Assembly: GCA_034414555.1 (NCBI GenBank)
Contig: DAOUMA010000011.1
Span: forward strand, 1-23,990
Direction: 5' to 3'
DNA length: 23,990 nucleotides
DNA from: CG2-30-46-19 sp034414555
GTDB lineage: Bacteria > Chloroflexota > Dehalococcoidia > GIF9 > AB-539-J10
This document shows, one piece after another, positions 16,834 to 22,222 of the stretch. The notes under the pieces are model-generated. The model made no database searches. It was not told the origin of the DNA and saw only the letters and a list, made by a program, of their open reading frames with translations. Position 1 is the stretch's first letter; each line of letters begins with the position of its first letter. A program made the position numbers and the translations under genes.

Positions 16834-16862
16834 TTGCTTTCCTAGAACGCAAGTGCTAAAAT
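16834..16862 (+). promoter_or_regulatory. Promoter of the terminase module
   Basis: TTGCTT (16834-16839) and TAAAAT (16857-16862) with 17-bp spacing. The -10 ends 7 nt before the ATG at 16870, giving a leaderless or nearly leaderless transcript, the same geometry as at mutL. No Shine-Dalgarno is present. Confidence 0.55.
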
Positions 16863-16869
16863 AGCCCGC

Positions 16870-17034
16870 ATGAAGCTATTAAAAATAGCATTGGAGAAGC
16901 AGGATTATAATCTCGCTGCCCATGTCCTTATCTATGGCTTGATAAAGGCGAGTCAGGAGAAAACCAGGGATTCGTCAAACCCCAGGAAATTACGAAACTG
17001 TCATGTCACAAAGAACAGCCAAAAGAAACCGTAA
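16870..17034 (+). CDS. Small 54-residue protein at the head of the terminase module
   Basis: Begins MKLLKIALEKQDYNLAAHV, then LIYGLIKASQEK, and ends in a basic tail (KLRNCHVTKNSQKKP). The N-terminal half is predicted helical and amphipathic. It has a well-placed promoter with the transcription start at its ATG, which is the main reason to believe in it. Its last 32 bp overlap the start of the next gene in another frame. I do not recognise a family; small proteins of this kind in front of a terminase could be regulatory or DNA-binding, but nothing in the sequence proves that. Confidence 0.55.
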   Translation: MKLLKIALEKQDYNLAAHVLIYGLIKASQEKTRDSSNPRKLRNCHVTKNSQKKP

Positions 17035-17344
17035 TGGTAACCACCGTGGATTTTACTCCAAAGCATTACAGGAAGCCGAGAAGCTAGAGCTTGACGAAGC
17101 CTACCACATACAAGGTGTCGACGATGAGATTGCCTTACTCAGGCTTAAACTCAGGGAACTAGCGAAGGAGCAGCCAGAGCGAATCGACCTCCACCTTAAG
17201 GCAGCCAACACCATCGCTAGATTGGTCAAAATCAGATACCAGATCAGCAAGGAGCAAAAGAACTCGCTTAAGGAAGCCATTGCCAGGGTGCTCACCGAGA
17301 TTGCTTTACCCCTGGGGATAAACGTTGGGATGAAGAAACTGTAG
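17003..17344 (+). CDS. Putative small terminase-like or terminase-associated protein
   Basis: A 113-residue basic protein. The N-terminus is rich in Arg, Lys and Asn (SQRTAKRNRNGNHRG), followed by a charged helical core (DDEIALLRLKLRELAKEQPE; KAANTIARLVKIRYQISKEQ) and a conserved-looking end (ALPLGINVGMKK). Position directly before the large terminase, size and a basic helical make-up fit a small terminase subunit or packaging accessory, but no helix-turn-helix can be asserted from sequence alone. It overlaps the 54-aa gene by 32 bp and has no Shine-Dalgarno, so coupled translation is likely. The call is by context. Confidence 0.45.
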   Translation: MSQRTAKRNRNGNHRGFYSKALQEAEKLELDEAYHIQGVDDEIALLRLKLRELAKEQPERIDLHLKAANTIARLVKIRYQISKEQKNSLKEAIARVLTEIALPLGINVGMKKL

Positions 17345-17348
17345 CATC

Positions 17349-17390
17349 CTTCACCCTCTCCCTCCCCTCTCCCGTCAAGGGAGAGGGGAT
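17349..17390. repeat. Degenerate hairpin related to the 150-bp elements
   Basis: Starts just after the stop of the small terminase-like gene. It has a 10-bp perfect stem (17364-17373 with 17379-17388, loop GTCAA) and is followed by GATTTAT, resembling hairpin 1 plus linker of the two full elements at 12622 and 16669. The terminal inverted repeats and the other hairpins are absent. It sits between two genes of one transcription unit, so it could affect transcript stability or expression of the large terminase. Confidence 0.5.
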
Positions 17391-17399
17391 TTATGCTGG

Positions 17400-17427
17400 G
17401 ATTGCCATGCCTTCGGCTCGCAACGAC
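17400..17427. repeat. REP-like repeat fused to the front of the terminase gene
   Basis: GATTGCCATGCCTTCGGCTC (17400-17419) followed by GCAACGAC is the inverse of the TCATTGCGAGCCGAAGG repeats found at 21744 and 21844. It supplies the apparent first residues (LPCLRLATT) if the ATG at 17393 is used as start. Those residues are therefore repeat-derived and probably not part of the native protein. Confidence 0.6.
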
Positions 17428-17434
17428 AAATGGA

Positions 17435-18805
17435 ATGAAATTAAGGCCCTACCAGCAAGAAGTAGCCAAAACAGTGCTCGACTCCATCCAGAACCATAGA
17501 GGCTTGACCGTTTCAGTGGAGATAGCCCGGCAAGGAGGCAAAAACGAATTATCAGCCCATCTGGAGTTGCTTTTGCTCACCATTTACATGGCTCGGGGCG
17601 GAAACCTGATTAAATGCTCCCCTACCTTTAAGCCCCAGACGATAATCTCCATGGCCCGGTTAAAGGACAGGCTTGATGACTTTGGCTTCGATGGACTATA
17701 CCGCTCACAAATGGGATACATCATCCAGCTAGGTGAAGCCAGGGCAATATTCTTATCGGCGGAGGAATCATCTTCAGTTGTGGGGCATACCGCTGATATC
17801 CTGTTAGAAATCGATGAATCACAGGACGTCTCAAAGGAAAAATACAACAAGGAGTTTCGCCCTATGGGTTCATCCACCAATGTCACCTGCATCCATTATG
17901 GCACAACCTGGGATGACAGCACCTTGCTGGAGGAGATAAAGCAGAATAACCTGGAGCTGGAAAAAATAGACGGAATAAAACGCCACTTCAGGTATGACTG
18001 GCAGGAAATAGCCAGATACAACCAGGATTACAGCAGATATGTTATTCAGGAGAAGGAAAGGCTTGGCGAGGACCATCCCCTATTCAGGACTCAATACGCC
18101 TTATTACCCCTTAAAGCCGGCGGAGGATTTCTATCCCAAAACCAAATAGCCCAGATGATAGGAAGCCATCAAAGGCTACGCTCCCCCGATAAAGCAGGAG
18201 CCCTCTATATCGCCGGTGTGGACCTGGCTGGAGAAGCTACGCCGGAAATGTCATTGCTTCAAAGGGCTGACAATGACGAGGAAAGGAGCCAGGATTCCAC
18301 CGTTATCACCATCGCTCAGGTAGATATGGCTAACAAGTTGCCGGCATTGAGGATAGTGGAACAATATCAATGGACGGGAATAGCCCATAGCCAGCTATAT
18401 CCCCAGATGGTACAAATTCTAAAGAACATCTGGAATTGCCACCGTATTGCCATCGATGCTACCGGCATTGGTCAGCCTGTAGCCAGTTTTTTAAGGAAGG
18501 AGCTGGGTAGCAGGGTGATTCCATTCACCTTCACCCAGAAGAGCAAATCCGAGCTGGGATTCGAGCTATTATCCTGTGTAAATTCAAACCGAATAAAGCT
18601 ATACCAGCAGGACGGTTCTAAAGAATATCAGGAGACGATGTTTCAACTGGAGAGAGCAAAGGCAGAATATCGACCAAATCAGACGGTAAACTTCTATGTC
18701 CCATCCTGGCAGGGACACGACGATTTTCTAATGAGCCTTGCCTTGCTGGTAATCGCTGCCCGGAATTTTCAAATTCGCTACGCTAAAGGCTCAAACAGAG
18801 ATTAG
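17435..18805 (+). CDS. Phage-type terminase large subunit
   Basis: The ATP-driven motor and nuclease that packages phage DNA into procapsids. The protein has 456 residues from the start proposed at 17435 (MKLRPYQQEVA); the in-frame ATG at 17393 adds only repeat-derived residues. The ATPase half has the terminase-style Walker A ARQGGKNE (31-38) and Walker B LLEIDESQ (123-130). The RNase H-like nuclease half has its acidic residues in VDLAGE (262-267), IAIDATGIGQP (D341) and GHDDFLMSLAL (D429/D430). All key residues are intact, so it is probably under selection. No portal, protease, capsid or tail gene lies around it. Its stop codon overlaps the stop of the facing tubulin-like gene by 4 bp. It could be a prophage relic, a gene-transfer-agent part or a domesticated motor. 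Confidence 0.85.
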   Translation: MKLRPYQQEVAKTVLDSIQNHRGLTVSVEIARQGGKNELSAHLELLLLTIYMARGGNLIKCSPTFKPQTIISMARLKDRLDDFGFDGLYRSQMGYIIQLGEARAIFLSAEESSSVVGHTADILLEIDESQDVSKEKYNKEFRPMGSSTNVTCIHYGTTWDDSTLLEEIKQNNLELEKIDGIKRHFRYDWQEIARYNQDYSRYVIQEKERLGEDHPLFRTQYALLPLKAGGGFLSQNQIAQMIGSHQRLRSPDKAGALYIAGVDLAGEATPEMSLLQRADNDEERSQDSTVITIAQVDMANKLPALRIVEQYQWTGIAHSQLYPQMVQILKNIWNCHRIAIDATGIGQPVASFLRKELGSRVIPFTFTQKSKSELGFELLSCVNSNRIKLYQQDGSKEYQETMFQLERAKAEYRPNQTVNFYVPSWQGHDDFLMSLALLVIAARNFQIRYAKGSNRD

Positions 18806-19986
18806 ACACCCAGCAGGTTGGGTAAATCCTTGCTCAAAACGTTTAATTCCTCTATTCTTTTCCTGGTCTCCATTAATTGCCCTTCATGTCCCGCAGCGTA
18901 AACCGTAGCTTGCTCATAAAAATCCTTCACCCGGGGCACAAAGGATAGCTGAGAGAACATCACGGCAACATCAATGAACTTCTTCTCACCAGGGAAATCG
19001 CCTCCCCTTATTGTGGCCTTCGGCGCAAGCTCTTTAACGTAGCCGGCAATGTTCTTCACCATATCTATGTTCATCTCCCTGCCCGGCCCGGCGATAATGT
19101 ACAGGGCTTTGCCAGCATCCTTGGGGTCGCAATCGATGGAAAGTTCGCTCAAAGTAGCATCCATAGCCTGCGTTCCTCTGAAGCTTTCCAAAGCCTTATC
19201 ACGAAACTTCTTCTTATTTACCTCCCAGGGCAAGCGAAAACTGGGAAGCAAAGTCCTGCCGACACCAAAGGTGGTCCACCCTTCAATAGAGGCAATCATA
19301 TCACCGCCATCTACCGTCCTTGAGCCCACATATCTTCCTTTAGTTACCTCACCAGCACATAACAAATCGTAAAAAGGCTCAACGATTTGCCGGTTTATCT
19401 TGTCGATATTATTTATCAGACTCATGTCCTTCCGGACATATCTCTGGTTATCCGCCAGGAAAACAGCATCCACAATATCGTAGAGTGACTTAAGGCAGGT
19501 AGCAGTATTATAAACGCTCCGAACTTCAGTTGACTGCTCATGCTCAAAAGGAAGGACAGCAAGGGCAAAAACGGGCTTGCTGAGATATCGCTCCTTAATC
19601 ATCTTGGCAATCACCGGTATCCCTCCCGAGCCGGTGCCACCAGCAGCACCGGCGACAATCATAAAGGCATGAGTTTCATAAAACTTTGGCTCCGCCCTTA
19701 TTGCATCCATCACCTTATCGCCATCCATCTTAGCCAGCTGGGCGCCAAGCTCGTTAATCTTGCCAACACCGTGACCTACTGTCTGACGCACGCCGATAAG
19801 TATGCGATGCAGGTAATCATTTTTAATATACTGCAACCCCGTAAGGTCAGCCTGGTCAGTATTCACCGCCAGGACATGTGGAGCAATAACTGCCTTGCGT
19901 TCCGTCCCTGCCTTGATATTTAGCCGGCCAAACTGGTCAGCAATCCGACAACCGCATTGCCCTACCCCAATGACTGTTAGTTTCAT
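18802..19986 (-). CDS. Tubulin/FtsZ superfamily GTPase, non-canonical
   Basis: A 394-residue soluble GTPase expected to polymerise into filaments. Nucleotide-contact loops are visible in order: T1 GVGQCGCRI (7-15, with GQCG as in eukaryotic tubulin rather than the GGGG of FtsZ), T2 VNTDQADL (41-48), T3 GHGVGKINELG (71-81), the T4 signature GAAGGTGSGG (113-122), and VDGGDM (225-230) in the place of the T7 catalytic loop, keeping both aspartates. The FtsZ C-terminal peptide is absent. It is not a normal cell-division FtsZ and is closer in motif style to CetZ or FtsZ-like families; subfamily is uncertain. An AGGAGGTGA Shine-Dalgarno starts within the stop codon of the upstream surface-protein gene, only 11 bp away, so the two are co-translated. 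Function inferred: membrane- or shape-related scaffold. Confidence 0.85.
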   Translation of the reverse strand: MKLTVIGVGQCGCRIADQFGRLNIKAGTERKAVIAPHVLAVNTDQADLTGLQYIKNDYLHRILIGVRQTVGHGVGKINELGAQLAKMDGDKVMDAIRAEPKFYETHAFMIVAGAAGGTGSGGIPVIAKMIKERYLSKPVFALAVLPFEHEQSTEVRSVYNTATCLKSLYDIVDAVFLADNQRYVRKDMSLINNIDKINRQIVEPFYDLLCAGEVTKGRYVGSRTVDGGDMIASIEGWTTFGVGRTLLPSFRLPWEVNKKKFRDKALESFRGTQAMDATLSELSIDCDPKDAGKALYIIAGPGREMNIDMVKNIAGYVKELAPKATIRGGDFPGEKKFIDVAVMFSQLSFVPRVKDFYEQATVYAAGHEGQLMETRKRIEELNVLSKDLPNLLGV

Positions 19987-19997
19987 ACTCTCACCTC

Positions 19998-21635
19998 CTA
20001 TTCTGCAGGGTAATTATAAAAAAAAGAACGCCGTGGCTTTATCAGGAAAAAGTAAACCAAGACGCCAATACCCACCACTGCTAAACCTATAATAACAATA
20101 AATGCCCATAATGGCAAATGACCAGTATGGAAAGACTGGATAGTGGTCCAGCCTCCTTCATTCCCGGCGCCGTCTACAGCCCTCAGTTTCCAATAGTAGG
20201 TGCCGTAGGACAAAGCATATTCCTTAGGCAGGGCATAAGCAATGGTGTTATCAACGGAGGTAACATTCTCGCTGGGAATGGAGAGAGAAACTATTGGAGC
20301 AGTGAAATCTGTGCTATTGGTGGATATCTGCAAGTCGTAGCTGGCGATGCCACTTGGGTCAGTTACATTCGACCATTTAAATGTCGGAGCTACCTTGCCC
20401 ACAAAGCCAACTCCAGTGCCGTTTGCCGGCGAGAGGGGCTCCGGAGCCGCTGGCGGATTCTCCTCCATAAAGAAGGTGGTATTGGCTAAAACATGGTCCA
20501 GGTTATCCTTCACGACCACCTCCTGTTCACCATGAGTTCCCTTAGCCTCAAAAGTAATGCTCCCGGTAGCCGGAAAATTGCCTTCTGTGGTGGTAGTAGC
20601 ACTAGCGGTCTGATTTCCATAAACAATCGTTATCGAGATACCAGGGTCAAAGCCGCCGCCGGTCACACCTATAGTCTGCCCCACATAGCCTGGAGAGGTG
20701 GAACTGGTTGCCGGCGTCAATTTTACCCCTGGAGCTACTTTGAAGGTAACGCCAGCAACTTCGGTATACGTGGTATATTTACCTGAGGCATCTACCGTGT
20801 AGCTTCCTTTAACACCAGGCGGCACCTCAAAAGTGGCGTTCCAGCTGCCATATTCGTCGGTTTCCGCTGCCTCAATCTGCTCCACCAACTCATCATTATA
20901 CTTTATATTAATATTCGCCTCTTCCGCTTGAAATCCCGTGCCGTTTACCGTGACGATATCCCCCACAGAGCCCGATGTCGGATTCAAGCTTATCTTCGGA
21001 TTTACGGTGAACGTGACCGCAGCAACATCACCGTAAGCAGTATCGTCACCTTTAGCGTCTATATCGTGCTCCCCCTTGACAGATTCGGGAATAATAAATT
21101 TTGCCGTCCAAGTGCCATACTGGTCAGTTCCCGCGGCCTCAGTTTGCGTCACCTCAGCATCATCATATTTTATCGTGATACCCGCCTCGCTTTCCACAAA
21201 TCCCGTGCCGGTTACCGTAACGTTGTCCCCCACATAACCTTCGGCTGAGCTGGGATAGGTTATCTCTATCTTTGGCTTCACGGTGAAATAAGCTTGAGCA
21301 TAGTTTGAGCTAGCATCGTAAGCACGGATATAATGCGTGCCGTTGCAGCTATCAGGAATATAAAAGGAATATCTAAAACTGCCATTATCAGTATCGGCTG
21401 ACCCTTGCAGCTTGCAGTTAGAAGAACCAGAAACAACGTCAAAACAATAATAAATATCCACGGTACTAAAAGTAGTAAAGTTAGAGCCATAGACAGTCAC
21501 CCTGTCTCCCACATAACCCGAGCTGGATGAAACATCAATATGGACAGCAGCCTGAACCTGCTCCGGGATAGCAAGAACCGGGATTGCTATAAGGCAGATG
21601 AGCAAAGCAATAATTAGCCGCGGCAATAACTTCAT
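19998..21635 (-). CDS. Membrane-anchored Ig-like (IPT/TIG-type) surface protein
   Basis: A 545-residue exported protein. It has a Sec signal peptide (LLPRLIIALLICLIAIPVLA, cleavage probably at VQA near residue 29), four beta-sandwich repeats of roughly 90 residues starting near 31, 120, 215 and 305, each with a Y/S-VGD-x-VTV-x-G-x-xF core, then a fibronectin type III-like domain (about 396-505, SGIASYDLQIS and YYWKLRAVDGAGNEG). One transmembrane helix follows (LPLWAFIVIIGLAVVGIGVL), and a 13-residue cytoplasmic tail, KPRRSFFYNYPAE. The basic residues after the helix put the tail inside. It is rich in NxS/T sequons. A GGGGGCGG Shine-Dalgarno precedes 21635. It is the first gene of an operon with the tubulin-like gene, so the aromatic tail is a natural candidate contact for the filament; that is inference. 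Confidence 0.85.
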   Translation of the reverse strand: MKLLPRLIIALLICLIAIPVLAIPEQVQAAVHIDVSSSSGYVGDRVTVYGSNFTTFSTVDIYYCFDVVSGSSNCKLQGSADTDNGSFRYSFYIPDSCNGTHYIRAYDASSNYAQAYFTVKPKIEITYPSSAEGYVGDNVTVTGTGFVESEAGITIKYDDAEVTQTEAAGTDQYGTWTAKFIIPESVKGEHDIDAKGDDTAYGDVAAVTFTVNPKISLNPTSGSVGDIVTVNGTGFQAEEANINIKYNDELVEQIEAAETDEYGSWNATFEVPPGVKGSYTVDASGKYTTYTEVAGVTFKVAPGVKLTPATSSTSPGYVGQTIGVTGGGFDPGISITIVYGNQTASATTTTEGNFPATGSITFEAKGTHGEQEVVVKDNLDHVLANTTFFMEENPPAAPEPLSPANGTGVGFVGKVAPTFKWSNVTDPSGIASYDLQISTNSTDFTAPIVSLSIPSENVTSVDNTIAYALPKEYALSYGTYYWKLRAVDGAGNEGGWTTIQSFHTGHLPLWAFIVIIGLAVVGIGVLVYFFLIKPRRSFFYNYPAE

Positions 21636-21656
21636 TTAACCGCCCCCTTTGTTATC

Positions 21657-21685
21657 ATTGCACTCCATCTCTATTGTCATCGCAA
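21657..21685 (-). promoter_or_regulatory. Possible promoter of the surface protein-tubulin operon
   Basis: On the minus strand, TTGCGA (21685-21680) and TGCAAT (21662-21657) are separated by 17 bp; each matches the sigma-70 consensus at 4 of 6. Transcription would start near 21650, with a leader of about 15 nt holding the Shine-Dalgarno. The -35-like hexamer is part of the repeat array next to it, so the array may supply the promoter. Confidence 0.3.
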
Positions 21686-21870
21686 CCTTTTTTGTTCCTC
21701 ATTGCACCCTTTTTTATTTGTCATTGCGAGCGTTTTTTCTCGGTCATTGCGAGCCGAAGGCGTGGCAATCCCTTCCCTAGGTTGCTTCGGCACGATGTGC
21801 CTCGCAATGACAGAGGAGGTATCATCGCAACCTTTTTTTTCTGTCATTGCGAGCCGAAGGCGTGGCAATC
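21677..21870. repeat. REP-like repeat cluster with T-tracts
   Basis: Three 22-23-bp direct units, each starting TCAT(C/T)GC and ending in a T6-7 run (21677, 21699, 21721), lead into the full repeat TCATTGCGAGCCGAAGG...GGCAATC at 21744-21770. An inverted copy (21779-21810, ending CTCGCAATGA) makes a large hairpin with it. A second full copy, identical to the first over 27 bp, lies exactly 100 bp on at 21844-21870. It fills most of the gap upstream of the surface protein-tubulin operon. No spacers or leader of CRISPR type and no coding capacity. Confidence 0.75.
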
Positions 21871-21888
21871 TCAAGTCCCCACCCCAGG

Positions 21889-22018
21889 ATAATATCCCCA
21901 CCTTTGACTCATTCCATATATAATAATGAAAACCCACCACAAAAGTAAATACCCAGCGTGGGAAACGAAATATCTATTATACCATGCTTGCCATCGAGAA
22001 TAAAGGTGGGGATATTAT
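21889..22018. repeat. 130-bp unit bounded by perfect 17-bp inverted repeats
   Basis: ATAATATCCCCACCTTT at 21889-21905 is matched perfectly in inverse at 22002-22018. The 96 bp between are AT-rich and show no good reading frame. No flanking target duplication is visible, so a small non-autonomous transposon is only one possibility; a cruciform or a long-loop mRNA structure is another. The arms contain TATAAT-like sequence. Confidence 0.65.
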
Positions 22019-22078
22019 ACACAGTTATGCGAGGACAATGGCAACTCTCTGCCCTATTCAAAGGAGGGGGACATACCG

Positions 22079-22222
22079 CTAAACAATCTGTGCCTTCGCT
22101 CTCCTGCGCCACCGCAGGAAGTAAACCAAAATACCGGCGACGATCGTACCGGTTACTATCGTCCAGCAGTATTGGCTGACCGATGATGGTGCTGCCGAGA
22201 AATAACCAGGCCAGGAGCGTGG
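22079..22222 (-). pseudogene. Orphan transmembrane tail, in frame after the BACON-protein stop
   Basis: Immediately after the TAA of the BACON-repeat gene, the same frame stays open for 47 codons to a TAG at 22079. It encodes a membrane-anchor end: CWTIVTGTIVAGILVYFL followed by RWRRRAKAQIV, the usual hydrophobic helix plus basic cytoplasmic tail of this protein class. There is no start codon in the stretch. It looks like the 3' end of a paralogous surface-protein gene left by recombination, or a tail reachable only by stop-codon readthrough. The composition is too protein-like to be chance. Confidence 0.6.

Noticed and set aside
17393..17434. ATG at 17393 as start of the large terminase
   Set aside because: The extra 14 residues are encoded by a dispersed REP-like repeat; the family-like N-terminus begins at the ATG at 17435.
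18802..19986. Phage tubulin (PhuZ/TubZ type) belonging with the facing terminase
   Set aside because: The gene is on the opposite strand in an operon with a chromosomal-type surface protein, and its loop motifs look closer to FtsZ/CetZ-like families. A tree would be needed to exclude it fully.
21677..21870. CRISPR array
   Set aside because: Repeat units vary in sequence and orientation, intervals are T-tracts or repeat sequence rather than unique spacers of constant length, and no cas genes are present.
21909..22112. A 67-codon minus-strand frame across the inverted repeat
   Set aside because: It runs over the 17-bp arm and the orphan membrane tail in another frame and has irregular composition; the tail frame is the convincing one.
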